Assembly: GCA_947457075.1 (NCBI GenBank)
Contig: CANGUG010000011.1
Coordinates: 1-64,000, forward strand
DNA length: 64,000 nucleotides
From: Bacteroidota bacterium
Lineage (GTDB): Bacteria > Bacteroidota > Bacteroidia > Chitinophagales > Chitinophagaceae
Direction of reading: 5' to 3'
The position numbers were made by a program, and so were the translations under genes. Every line of letters begins with the position of its first letter. The first letter of the stretch is position 1. The notes beneath the pieces are model-generated. The model worked only from the letters and a program-made list of their open reading frames with translations, did no database searches and was not told the origin of the DNA. Below, one piece after another: positions 12,401-27,400 of this stretch.

Positions 12401-15400
12401 ATTAGTGGCTTGTGAAACTTGAACGCCATTTTTAAACAAAGTCATCACTCTGCTGGTAGCATTATAAGTAACAGCAAAATGATTCCATGTATTAGGTGTT
12501 ACAGCTACAGGGTCTTGAACCGTTGTCCAACCTGAAGCATGTCCAGAAGATAACCTACCGGTTCCTGCAGGAAACCACCAAACATTATTTTGTCCCGTAA
12601 CTCCAGCAGAAATTACATTCATATTACCTACAATATCTGTCACATTAATCCATGCCTCTTTAGTGTAATCACCAGTCCAAAGTGTTTGCGTATTTGAAAT
12701 GAAATCATTCGTGCCATCAAAAGCCAATGCATTTCCAAAATTGATAGTGGTGGGGCTTGCCGTATTACAATTAACTGCATTCACAGGTTGTTGTGTAATA
12801 ATAGGCGCTGTATTAACTGTTAAAGTTGAAATATTTGAAAAATCTGTGCAATTAGATGGTGTGAAAATTCCATAATAAGCCCCTTGATCCGCTTCAATGG
12901 ATTTTCTTTGAATAGAATCTAATGCATTGACATTGGAGAATGAAATTATTTCAGACCATCCACCCCCTGCTGTCGTATGACTACCACTACCTCTATCCTC
13001 ACCTATATTACTCCATTCTGCCCCTGTTGCACTTGTTGGCCTTATTGTATTTACCATTAAAGATGTATTCCAAACACCATTCATCGTATTTGGCACTAAA
13101 GTGCTATTTTGCCATAAACTACCATTTCTAATTGCTGAATTAGCAAATGATGCATTATATAATGTACTATTTGGCGTTGAATGGTAATTAAATACATTCG
13201 AGCTTCCTAATATAAAACCCGTTGATCCTGCAAATTTATTCACTACAAAAATGGGTCCTGCCTGTGTAGTATTATTGGTAGATAAATTTAGAGCGTTAAA
13301 ATTTACTGTCCCCCCTGTGCCAAAAAATCTAATAAAGGGTCTTCCATTTTCTCTATCTATAACCCCATTGTTTACGATTCTTGGCTGTCTTCCATAATCA
13401 GTAGCGTTTGCATTGGCCTGAGATAGATTTCTACCAGCTCCTGACTGATCATACCATGTTACAACATATGCACTATTATTTCCAATAAATGTTTTTATGG
13501 CAGCAGTGTCTAAGTCACCATTCACTGTAAAACCAATATTCAATATTGCATTATCTGAACTTCTTCGAATTAACATTGCATTACCAGTATATGCAGCATT
13601 TAACTTTCTAACAGACCATATACCCTGTGGTTTGTTGGTAGTGCTAGTCATTACTGATGATATAACAGAACTAGTAGAAGTTAAGGTTTCTCCGAAAGAA
13701 TTTGTTGTTACTATTCTATACCTAAATCCGTTAATCGATGCAGGACTAGATGATAGTGTTAATGTTGGTGTTGTAAAGGTGGAATAGGTTACTGAATAAG
13801 CAGCGGCATCCAAATTAGCAGTAACTGTTGCCCATGTACTTCCTCCATCGGCGCTTCTTTGCCAGAATGTTCTTGCTGCACCTGTTGTTCCAGCAACTAA
13901 TGTTCCAACAATTGTGGTAGTCACTGTACCAGCACAAACCGTATTGGAAGGCAAGGTATATTGTGTATTAGGTGCTACATATACTGAGACTTCATCACTA
14001 TTGGTACAATTATTTCCAGTTTGACCTGCAGTTAATCTATAAAATGTAGAAGATCCAGTTCTTGGATTACCTGCTGTTAAAGGTGCTCCAATTTTTGCTG
14101 AATCTACCTGTAAAGTTGCCCCTGTTGCACTAGTGATATTTGTGAATGTTTGTGTGATTCCTGTAGTATAATGACCATTTGCAGAAACAGGAACAGTAAC
14201 TGGCGTTGAACTTAATGACCATTGATAAGTAATACTACCTGCAAAAGCATCTGCAAGCGTTACATTTGATGGAATAGAAACTGCACTACCTACACAAACT
14301 GTTTGATCAATTAATGGTCTAATAATAGGTGCTGGGGCAATAATGGTTGAAACAACCGCATTATTGGATGTAATAGTATTACATGTTCCTTGTTGACCGT
14401 TTGTATTATCCCCTGCAACCGCCATTTTATTTGAGCAAGTAACAAAATAGGCGTTCAATGGAGTTGTATTAACATCTATGACTGTTTCTCCATTGATTGT
14501 TCCGAAACTATTAACTTGTTGTAATACCTGTGTTGAAGTTCTTGTATTATTATTTAATTGTCCGTTGGCATTGTATCCAGTACTGAATAAACTTCCATCA
14601 GCCGCTAGAAAATATGAAAATGATTGTGTAACACCAGATATAGTAGCACTACCTGTTACTTCTACTATTTGTTTTCCACCTGATGTTCTTTTAAAGGAAG
14701 TGTCTTGACTTAAATTATAAAATTCTGCGAATGTTCTAGTACTATTAATTCCTAAAGCATGCGCACCTGCAGGAGCAGTAGCATGAATTTCGCCATCTTT
14801 TGATTGAACTACAAAAGATCCACCCGCTTGTACTGCCTTAAATAATTTTGCTACACGCGTGTATTTTATGGAACCATTATTTACAGGAGCTAAAGTGCTA
14901 GTATAACTACCACCAGCTCCAAAAATAGTTCCATCAGAACATAATACCATTAAGTTTCCACCTAATGAATACATGTCTACAATTGTTTTACTAGCGAAAT
15001 TAGTCTGAGGGACTAAAGTTGGAATTAAATAACTAGTAGTATTATTCATTCCAAATAAACCACTAGTATTAGTTCCCCATGCATATAATTGACCATCACT
15101 AGTTAATGCGAAAACATTTATACTACTTGGCACAACTTTAACGACTGTTTTATTATACAGAGGATTTGCGGTATTTGAAGATGCCCCAATTAGCGATTGT
15201 GCAGTTAATTCAATTGGATCAGGTTGTACTATTCCTGTTCCATTAATAATGTTGGTTGAAGTACCATTACCCCATACATGTAGCTTTCCACTAGATGTTA
15301 AAGCATATCCTGAATAGGAAGTAAATCCAATTTGAGCAATAGAATCTGCGTATAATAAACTTCCTCTTTTTGCTAATAAAGTAGGACTAAAGTTATTGGA

Positions 15401-18400
15401 TGTTGTTGATCCAGGTATTTGTCCATTGTCATTTAATCCCCATACATATATATTATTCCTATTTATATAACCCATGGTATTAGAAGAACCATCTGCCATT
15501 CTTTTTACATTCATAGGCCAGTCAATGTAAGGCAATAAAATTGATTTGACACCTGTAGATACCTGTGTGATTCTAACCTTAAAAACATCTCCTGCAACCG
15601 CTGCGTTGGTTGTATAAATTGCCGTATTTGCCCCAATAATATCAACTCCATTTTTTTGCCATTGATAGCTAAAATCTGAAAGAGGAGTTTGAGAAGGCGC
15701 GCGCATGGTATAAGTGGTGCCAGAGCAAAATACTCCACTAAATCCATCATTACGAATAGCCACTCCAAAGTTCGCTTCACAAGCAAAACAATTATTACTA
15801 TTTATACTGTTAAAATAAGTACTTGTATAACTAATAGTTCCTACTTCAGCACTTGTTTCTAAACTATTTAATAAACCATTAGCTCCAAAATTACCTGTTA
15901 ATGGCACTGTGGTTCCGACACTTACCGATCCTGCTTCTAAGGCATCATTACATCCGTCCCCATCTGAATCTAAATCCAATCTATTGGGTATTCCATCCCC
16001 ATCTGAATCTATATCAGTGCCGCAAGCAATTGGGGCATTCCCATTTTTTACACCCCCTGAAATAATTTTTAGATCTGTAAAAGTCCGAATAGTAGAACCT
16101 GCATGCGATAATACAAGATTATAATCCGCCATTGGTACATTTAAAGTTCTAGCAACAACTCCATTTCTTTTAACCGTCAATACCCCAGCAGTAGTTATAT
16201 CATATTCAAAGATATCATTTGAGGTAAAGCCAATGGCATTAGGATTCCAAGTAGTAGGCATATACCCATAATAAGTTGCTCCAGTAAAGTATAATTTATA
16301 GGAATCGTCCTCATAGTTATTCAACACAGACCTAGCGCCAAAATTGGGAATAAAACCAATCATGGTTTCTCCGCCTGAGGAATTAGCTTTAAATTCAAAA
16401 TGAATAGGCAAACTAAATGTAAAATTACTATAGGTACTATTCCAGTTGGCACTACTGCTTGTTAAAGATAAGTTATGCGTATTGTTAGATACATTATTCG
16501 TAAATGTTGGAACCACTACACCAGTTGCAACAGAAGTGAATGGAAAAGTTCCAGTTAAATTTGGACAGGATTTAGATTCTGTAAAATCAATTACGCCATC
16601 ATTGTCATCATCAATATCAATCAAATCTCCTACACCATCCTTATCTGTATCTAAACATCCATTTAAAGAAGAGGAGATTGCATTTTGATAATTTAATGGA
16701 TAATTAATAAATCCATTATCAGTTGCTGTCTCTCTTGTATTGACCAAGCCATTTGCACCCACTGCTCCGGTTAGTGGAACAGAAGTACCAATAAGCGCAG
16801 ATCCGGCCTCCACCGCATCATTACAACCATCACCATCTGAATCTAAGTCCCTAAAGTTAGGCACCCCATCACCATCAGAATCCAATTGACCACATGCCAC
16901 TCCATTCACTGCACTCGCTGTTAATTTAATTTCAGAAATAGTTTTTAAATTAAGAGATGAGAATGTGAAATTATAATCAGAAACAGAACCCTGGAAAGCA
17001 GCTTGTTGCGTTCCATTCACTTTAAGTGTCACATACCCATTTACACTTATATCCATTTGGAAAAAGTCGCCAGAATTTAATGGGGCTGTATTTGGAACCC
17101 ATGAATTAGGCATCTGTCCAAAATAGTTCACACCTTGTAATAAAACTTTATACGCCGCATCTGAATAATCACCAGTAGTTAAAATCTTATTCGCCCATAC
17201 TGGGATTAATCCAATTAAACTTGAATTCGTATTTTTAGGAACGACATATTCTAAATGAATGGGTAAACTTAATGATTGATTAGAATAATTATTAATCCAA
17301 GTATTAGCATTATTAGTGATTAAATTATTACCATTAAATGTTCCCTTATTATTCGGACTTGTAAAGGTTAATGCGCTTAATGCAGGACATGAATCTTGTT
17401 CGTCGTAATCAATGATACCATCATTATCATCATCAACATCATTAATATCTACCACGCCATCTCCATCGGTATCACTACACGCACTAATTAAATTATTCGT
17501 TGCAAAACCATAGGTTGAAGTATAGGTATATAACCCAGATTCGGCCGCAGTTTCTATACCATTTGCAAATCCATTCGCCCCATAAGGTCCAGCTGCAATT
17601 GCACTTGTATTGGAAGTACTTATTGTATTATTTGCAGGCCCATTCACTAAATTTCCTACAAGTAAATTCCCGGTAACTCCTGCTTCTCTTGAATCCGGAC
17701 ATCCATCCCCATCGGAATCTAAATCAAGCGTATTGGGGATACCATCATTATCTGTATCCAGTAATGTACAAGTTTGTAAAACACCATTTGCATTTCGATA
17801 AGCTTGCGCAGACAATTTAATATCAGAGAATGTTCTATAGGTTGCTGCTGAGGTAGATGAGGTGGTAAAGGCTAAATTATAGTCCGTTTTTTCTCCTTGG
17901 AACCTTAAATAGTTTGCTCCATTTCTTTTTACAGTTACAAAACCATTAATGTCGATATCCATTTCCCATAACTCTCCAAATGTTTGCGTTTGAGAAGTTA
18001 CCCCTGTGTTTGTGTTAGGACTCCAAGAGATTGGTTTTACACCTGAACTTGGCAAATATCCATAAACTGATGTTGAGCTATAATGAATTTTATATGCATC
18101 ATCAGTATATGTGTTATTGGTTCTGCCAGCATTGGACGGAACTAATCCAAACATACTTTGATTCACTAATTGAGGAGATCTAAATTCTAAATGAATTGGT
18201 AATACAAATGATTGGTCAGAATAACTAGTTTTCCATCCACTAGAGGAGATACCAGTTATGGTTGAGCTTGTTTTTAATACTGAACTTAAACCACCGGTGA
18301 ATGAAATATTCGAGCTGCCTAAATCTACACAGCTTCCTGCTTCCATTACGTCAAGCACACCATCATTATCATCATCTAAATCAAATGAATTAGATACACC

Positions 18401-21400
18401 ATCCCCATCAGTATCTGTACATCCTCTATTTGATGCATTAATCGCATAGGTATAAGCTGGATTATACGAAGTGACCCCATTATCAGTAATTGTCTCAGTT
18501 GAATTTGCTAAACCATTGTTACCATAAGGGCCATTTACAATTGTTTTAGCTGTATTAAGGGTTACATTAACTCCTGATTCCACTGCGTCCGAACATCCAT
18601 CTCCGTCACTATCTGTATCTAATCGATTAACTGTTCCGTCGCCATCCGTATCTAACTCATTACAAGTGGTTGTGGTACCGCTAAAGGTTACACTTTTTGC
18701 ATTGATGATTACATCTGTTAATACTCTTGGACTATTGGCAATATCATTATAGGAGGAAATGGCCAAATTATAATTTGAATTCACCCCTTGGAAAGACCTA
18801 TAAGCGGCACCGTTTCTAGTTACCGATACAAAACCAAATTGATCAATATCCATTTGCCATAAATCTCCGGGTGTAAATGCAGCATTAGGTACAGAAACTT
18901 GCCCTAGATATCCTTGAACATTCGTAGAATTAAAATATAATTTATACGCATCATCGGTATGATTCGCTAATGTTTTTGTACCACTAACAGGTAATAATCC
19001 AAACATCAAAAACCCAGCATTTCCATTATCTCTAAACTCTAAATGAATTGGTAAGGCTAAAGACTGATTTGAATAGGCTGTTTGCCAAACACTGTTAGTA
19101 GAAGAAGCCGCTGAAATAGAATTTGTCCCAAGCCTAACTGTATTGGTACTACCAGTAAAGGTCAATCCAGTTGTATTAATTAATGGACAAGATCCTTGTT
19201 CAACAAAATCGCGAATACCGTCATTGTCATCATCAACATCTATCGCATCAGGTACACCATCTCCATCACTATCAGTGCAAAAATTGTTAGTCCTATCTGT
19301 AGCATATTTGGAAAAATTATTAGTATAAGTAATTGTACCTGCATCAACACTCGTTTCTACTGCATTTGCTAATCCATTAGTTCCATAAGGTCCTGCAGCT
19401 ATTACATTTGCCACACCTGTAGTAGAAAATACGCCACTGTTTGCATTTAGTGTGGTGTTGATGATGGTGCCTGGCGTTAATACCCCATTCACCCCAGCTT
19501 CTTTTGCATCTGGACATCCATCGCCGTCGGAATCTAAATCCAGGCTATTGGGAATTCCATCATTATCAATATCACAACTAACTTGCGTATTGATACTACA
19601 AAAACCAACAGCAATAATATATCCACCTGAATTATTTGTTGCTTTTACATTCAATGTAGAATAAAAGGCATCTTTTACTCCACGTATAACTGCATTATTT
19701 CCTTGCATGACAATACGAGTAGCATTTACAGAAGTATTTGAAAGACTTAAGTTAGCAGCACTACAATTAGTAACAACATTTTGTTGAGTTGTTGCATTAG
19801 TGGTGAATATGATATCTTCATTACTACCTGTTTCAGTAGCAGAAGTTAATACCTGAACATTTGTTACAGGTTTATTGAAAGTAATTGTAAATTCACCTGC
19901 TCCACTAATATTTGCCAAATTACCAGAGCCTGGAAGTGGCTCATTACACTGCATATTTGTTGTCCAAGAATCAGCACCTACAACACTTCGATAACCTACA
20001 CCATTATTTACAGTAATTGAATAATTAACAACATCGCCATTACCAACTTGAATAGTTCCTGAGCTATTGTTAGTGGGAGCAATCCAACTATCACATGTTT
20101 TCTTTTCTACGACAACAGGGCACTCACTTGTATCTAATACTCCGTCATTATCATCATCTACATCCAATGCGTCTGGAATACTATCTCCATCACTATCTGT
20201 ACATAATTCCTTGCTCTTATCTAAGGAATAAGTAGTGTATGTTGAAATAAAATTATTAATCCCTGATTCTAATGTGGATTCTAAACTATTCGCAAAACCA
20301 TTTGTACCATAAGGTCCAGTAATAACTGAATTCGCGAAACCATAACTTGTAGAAGTTGCCGTCCCAGCACCCGCATTGTTGTTCACTAAATTCACAACGG
20401 TACCAGTTGTTAAACTTCCAGGAACTCTTGCTTCTTTGGCATCTGGACAACCATCACCATCACTATCTAAGTCTAATTTATTAGGGATGCCATCACCATC
20501 TGTGTCTGTAAAACATTCTTCTGTTATACTTCCTCTTCTAAATTGAATACCGTCAATGGCCATTACATCATAAGTAGAAATATTGGGCAATCCATCACTA
20601 GCATTATTTACAAATAATTCCAGTCGTTGAGAAGTAGATGAAGCGGTGAATTCCATTTCTTCCTTATTCCATGTTTGATTACCTTCTCCTTGATAAGTTC
20701 GCTCACTAGAAAATTTAGTTTCAGTTCCAAATACAACTTTCCAATTTGCTTTGGCCCCTAATGGTGTATTCCCATCAATACCTGAAGCAGTTTGAAAAAA
20801 AGATAATGTATATTTTTGACCAACTGTTAATCCAGTAATAGTACTATAAAAACTTTCACCCGATGTATTTGCTGCTAAACCTAGTGCCCAACCGGATGCA
20901 AATACGCCCCCATTAGGTGAAGGCGGTGTACCATCAGACATACCACCCCAAACGCCTGTATTCGTAATAGGCATTGGAGATATCCAAGAATCAGCAGAAC
21001 CTGATCCATTTATCCAGCCAGAAGCAGTTACATTACTATTAAAAGCATCCGATGAAGCGACACCAGATAATGTTTCAAAAGTACCATCTGCAATTAAAAC
21101 AGAAGTTGGACATATAATTTCCTCGGTATCTAACACCCCATCATTATCATCATCTAAATCAATCGCATCTACTATGCCATCCGCATCATTATCAATGAGA
21201 CTACAACTAATTTTTGTAGCATCAGTCGCATATACATTATAATACGATTGGTAATTTATTCTTCCATTATCCCTATTTGTCTCCAATGAATTAGCTAAAC
21301 CATTAAGTCCAAACACTCCTGAAATTTGTGCGTTAGTAACACCACCAACAGTGTTAAATGTTGTTCCAGGTGTATTTAAACTAAAGCTAGATCCTTCTTT

Positions 21401-24400
21401 CGCATCAGAACATCCATCACCGTCACTATCTACATCTAATCTGTTGCTTATTCCATCATTATCAGTATCCCTATCATTACAAATTCTTTCTTCAAAATAT
21501 ATTTCGTTCATCCAATTTGCTACCCCTGCAACTGAAATGCCAAAAATTCGATATTTCCCATAGGGAGTAATATTATTAGACATATCTAATCTGTAGGAAT
21601 TATTACTCGCATATTTAGCAGCTGTACTTGCAAAAGTTTGAGTACTAACAATATCAATCCAGTTTGCACCATCAAAACCTTGTAATTTATACGTACCTCC
21701 AGCTGTAAATGGACTTTGATTGGGGAAATTACCTAATTCAATTAGCGTTAAAACTTTAGGAATAGGTAAATCAAATTGTAAAATGGTTTGATTATTTAAA
21801 GCACCTGCAGCTGTTGGAGGATAAGCTATATTTACAGATGCATCTACTCCATCCAATAAATTAGCAAATGTATTTGCTCCACTAAATATCCAATTGACTG
21901 AAGATGATATATTTATTCCATTTTTAAAAATATTATTAACATTCGTACAAGTCATCTCCGTATCATCAGGAATACCGTCATTATCGTCATCCATATCATA
22001 TACATCTGAAATGCCATCATTATCAGAATCTAAGCAAGCATTTAATGTATTTGAAACTGCAAATTGGGAATAATAATTTGCATAATTAATTATACCATTA
22101 TCAGATGCTGTTTCTACTCCATTGGCTAAACCATTTGTGCCATAAGGACCACCTACTCTTGCTCCTGCTACATTATAAGAAGTAGTTAAACTGGACGGAT
22201 TCCCATTCTTTAAGTTACCAGATAATAAAGTCCCTGGGACGCCTGATTCTTTGGTATCAGGGCAACCATCTCCATCGGAGTCTAAATCTAATCGATTGGG
22301 GATTCCATCTGCGTCCGTATCTAAGTCCTGTGGATTACATAAAACCCTAAACTCACTTAGGGTCATATTATAAGCAGCATTCACCGTTTGTCCAACAGTA
22401 GTTACTTGTCCAATACTGTTATTATTGATATCATACCAACCTGCAGTAATATTTAATCTGATTTTGGAAATATTTTTTATGCCATTGGGGAAATTAAAAA
22501 TTTGCGCGCCAGTCAAAGCACCACTTGCATTGGGTTGTAAGGTTGAATAAGAAGTAGTTGTATAAGTAAGTCCTTCTGCATAAGTAACAACCACTGTAAA
22601 ATCTTTTAGAGGTCCATCACCCCCTCCATAATTATTAGCATCTGGTGCCCATAAAACAACCCCTGTTGCATTGGTATTTGCAGGCATTATATATTCAATA
22701 AAACCTGTTGTATTGGGTTCTGCCATATACCATGCATCAGAAATTAAACTTGGTGCATTGGCAACTGCTGCTAATCCAGTACCTGTAAAACCTGAACCAT
22801 CAATTGTTTTTGCAGCTGTCGAAGAACCATAATTAGGACTTGATATTGCAGATACGGGTGTAATAATTTGGGCAGGACATTGTATCATCTCCACTTCATC
22901 CAACACCCCGTCATTATCATCATCAATATCAAAAGAATCTGACACTCCATCACCATCGCTATCCAAACAGGCATTTTCTGAATTATTCAAAGCAAATTTT
23001 GCATAATTCGAAACGGTATAATTAACAACACCATTATCTGTGGCTGTTTCTAAACTATTGGATAAGCCATTCGCACCGAAAGGTCCAACTGAAGTAGATT
23101 TTGCAACACTTGATGTTGAGTTTAAATTGCCAGGCGTACCATTGATAATAGTTCCTGAATTTAAATTTAAAGCAACATTCGTTTCGTTTGCATCTGGACA
23201 ACCGTCGCCGTCTGAGTCTAAATCATTTTTATTTGGAATGCCGTCGCCATCCGTATCTGTATCAGTTAAACAGTTAGTTGGACGTAAGAATGAAAAACCG
23301 TGCCCATCGGTATTACTTGTATTCAACAACCAAACATGTTTAACCTTAAATCCAGTAATAGTCCCTAAAACCTGCATTGTACCCATTGCAGACGTAGCAG
23401 GTGTGTTTGCACCAGATCCAGGATTAGTTGAAACTGTTAATACATTGTTGTATATCAAAGTGGCTGGACTAACCTCTAAAGGAATTAAGGTTACCGGATT
23501 ATCGTTCAAATCATACCATTCTTCTTTGGCAAAATCAACCCCATAAAAAGCAACAATTGGATTGGTAACAGCAGTTGTAAAAGTATAGGTTTGTGTTTGA
23601 ATAGCACCTAAAGCACCAAGGGTTGTATTTGCGTTTAAACCTGTGGTAACAGCAGGCAAATAACTTCCAAAATTGGTTGCTTGTGCAGTACTATAAACTT
23701 GTCCTGTGGAAGCAGTTACTGCGACTGAGGTTCCAGTAGTAGTTTTACAAGTTTCATCCCTATCTAAAATACCATCATTATCATCATCAATATCAAAACT
23801 ATCTGGTACACCATCACCATCCACATCTAAATTGTTACAATTGGCTAAAACCGATATTTTACCAGATAAATTACTATTCACAGCACAGCCTGTATTTATC
23901 GCAGACAAGTAATAATAAAAATCTCCAGCTGTTGTTGTAATTGGAGAAACAATATTAGCGCTTCCATTGGGAGACACCGCAGTTCCACCTGAATTGGAAA
24001 CATCACTTGTAGTATAAAACCATTGTAAGGAGGTTGCATTTGTTGCTGAAGCACTTAATGTTCCAGTACTTGCATTTAAACAATACCCCTGATTTAATAA
24101 AGAGGGATGTACTGTAAATACAGGAATAGCCACCACTGTAATTTGTCTAGTACTTACCCTTGTGCCACCGCAACCACCAGAAATAGTATAGGTAATGGTT
24201 GCATTACCTGCTGAAACTCCGGTTACTACACCGCTTGAATTAACGGTTGCTACTGCAGCATTAGAAGTTGTCCAAGCACCTGTCGCACCGGTAGTTAATA
24301 TTGAACCCGTTGTAGTGTAAGTAGTAGTATTAGTAGTACAAATTACATTTGTACCTGAAATAGTACCCGCAACATTACCTTGTGTTACTTGAACAATAAC

Positions 24401-27400
24401 TGTACGTCTTACTGGGGTTACACAACCACCAGCAGAAACAAATGCTTCAGCTGTATAAGTATAGGTTCCAGCAACTGGATTGATCGTATATACTACCCCA
24501 CTTGCTACTGTTTTTTCTAAAACATTATTATTATACCAATTAATTGAATTGCCTGCAGAGGTTACCGTTAAATTAATGGCAGTTCCAGTGCATACCGATG
24601 TATTAGGAGAAATCGCTGTAATGGCAACATTTTGAATATTTAAAGCTGCACTATTGGAGATGGCTGAAGAACAACTATTAGAAACAATACATCTGTATAA
24701 ATAACCAGAAGCGGATGTTTCTAAGGCATTTACGGATAATGTTGAAGTGGTAAATCCACTATAAGTTTTCCCTGTGTGATTCGGAGCTGAAGAAGCTGTA
24801 ATATTGGTCCAAGTAACTCCGTCATTAATACTCACCTGCCATTGATAAATTGTTGCATCGGTAGCAGTAACAGTAAACGATGAAACTTTAGTTTCACATT
24901 GAAGTATCGTTTGAGGCTGATTCGTGATTACAACACTTGCATTTTGAGAAACGTTTAAAGTAACAGGTACTCTTGTAGTGGATGGACAAGATAAATTAGC
25001 AAGTCCAATAATTGAAAGTCTAAACCAACCATCACCTCCTGATACAGGCTGTGTTGTTAAAGAACCTACTTGGCTTTGACCTTCATATCCTCCACCTGCA
25101 CCACTTTCTCCTCCTGGTGCTGAACCTAAACCACCACGAACACCTCCACCACCAGCACCACCACCTGCTCCATCACCTACCATTGTTCCTCCTCTCGCTC
25201 CAATATTTCCTGCAATTGTTTGCGTAGCGTTATAAGCAACCCCATAGGAACCATTACCAAACTGACCAGCTCCTCCACCTCCTCCTCCACCTGCTAAAAT
25301 CCATGTATTTAATACATTGTCCGAAGCATCTAGTAATTGAACAACAGTAGCTGCACCACCTCCACCTCCACCCCCTGAACATCCATTAAATCCAGCATCA
25401 CCTCCTTTCCCTCCATGATAACCCATAGCACTAAATCCTCCGTTACCTCCAAATACCCCAATTGCATTCCTACAGCCTCCTCCTCTTGTACCTTCTGAAC
25501 CAATGGCAAATCTAAATTTCATTCCTGGGGTTACAGCTATAGTACCTTTTGCACGAGCACCACCAGCACCACCCCCTGGTTGCCCAGAATCGGTTCCACC
25601 GTCTCCACCTCCTGCTCCTTTAATATCTACATCAATTGAATTAACACCTGCAGGAACTACCCATGTTTGTATGTCTTTACTAAAACTAAATGACAATTGT
25701 TTTGTGGATCTAGTTTCAGCATAATATGTTTTTGTAGTATTTGGTTTTACATTGAACGGTTGTCCTGAACTACTATACCCTAATGGTGTTCCCCCAGTAG
25801 CTACATCATACCAATAAATCACATTCGTTCCAGTAGTTACAGCAGTTAAATTGGATGTTGCACTTGGATCGGTACATATATTGGCAGGTGTAGCCGTTAC
25901 ACTTGTTGGAATTGCAGGTAAAGCAGTAACAGTTAATTGTACCGGATTACTTTCAATTTTGCAATTTGTCAAAGATGATATAACAGATACAGTATATAAA
26001 CCAGCCGATGCAGTTGTAGCAGAAGTAACAGAATAAGTTGCGCTAGTTGCACCAACTATCCCAGCACCATTTTTAGCCCATTGATAAGTTAAGTTACCTC
26101 CTGATGGAGCAGTAGCCGTAACGCTCATGGTAAAAGATTCACCAACACATATTGAAGGATTTGCCAATGTTGGTTGTTGTGTAATGACTGGCGCTGCTGT
26201 AATTGTGTATGGTCCAACAATGGAACTATTGGTTGCACATCCATCAGAATTGGTTACATTTAAAAACAAATAAAAAGTACCAGCAACATCAGTAGGAACA
26301 TACCCTCCGATATTTGTTTGGCCTTCAATTGGAGTGGCACCATTGTAGGAATTTGAAGTATTTCTGTACCACTGAAAAGAAAATCCAGCGGAATTTGAAC
26401 CAGTCAAGCCAGCAACAATGGGCAAAAATATACTTCCACCACCTTCACGATATTGGCAAAATGTACCAGTACTCGCCGAAGGAAATGGAGGTTGAGTTGA
26501 AAATGATGGAGGTGCCCCAATTTTAATGGTAGAAATTGTAGTATAACTATTACAATTTGAAACTGTAGAAATAATTTTACAACGAAGTTGATTGTCCTTG
26601 TATGTACTAGGTGGATTTGATATAGTTAAACTTGAAGATTTAGTGCCAGAAAAAAATGCATCATCTTCCAAATTTATCCAAGCGTTACCATTGGTACTTC
26701 TTTGCCATTGATAAATGATATTTCCACTGGTTGTCGTTGCATTTGTGGAAATAGTTTGCACGCCTGTTGATCCACAAAATGACACGGTGGAAGATGGCAT
26801 TTGTGTAATATTCAGTGAAGTTCCCGGAGCTAAACTAGTAACACCTGTATAAATACCAGCTATGTTATTGGTATTACTATTTGTTGTAGATCCACTATTT
26901 GTTTGAATCACATTTCTAGAAACAACTGATATGGTTACTCTACATCTATACTGTAATGTTTGAGTGGAAATATTAACTCCTGAAATTTGTAAATCTGCTT
27001 TATTAAAATTTGTATAAGATATCCCAGCATCTAATGTATTTGCATTTGAAGCAGTAATTGCAACCCAAGTACCAGAGGGGCCTATTCTTCTCTCCCAAGC
27101 AAAAGCGGTAATGGAGGAGTTAGGAGAAGCATTCAGTTCAACTGATAGTATTGGTGAAGAGGAACAATAATTAGTGGTGGATGGCAAAATTAAACCCGGA
27201 AAAAAGGAAGGTCCAAAAACCCTAAGTGTTACCACATTACTATAGGTAAAACAAGAATTATTTGAAATTTTAACACGATATTTAAACCCATCTAAAGCAG
27301 TTATCGAACCACTTGTATTGGTATAATACATCGTTGCTGCATTAAAACTTGAATAAGTTGTACCAGCATCCAATGAAGCAGTAACATCAACCCAAGTAAG

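Noticed and set aside
23040..23546. Open frame of 168 codons on the plus strand, and several similar ones at about 900-base intervals
   Set aside because: They are antisense to the calcium cassettes; their shared PSPSESKS-type runs are the reverse reading of the Asp-rich repeats, not proteins.
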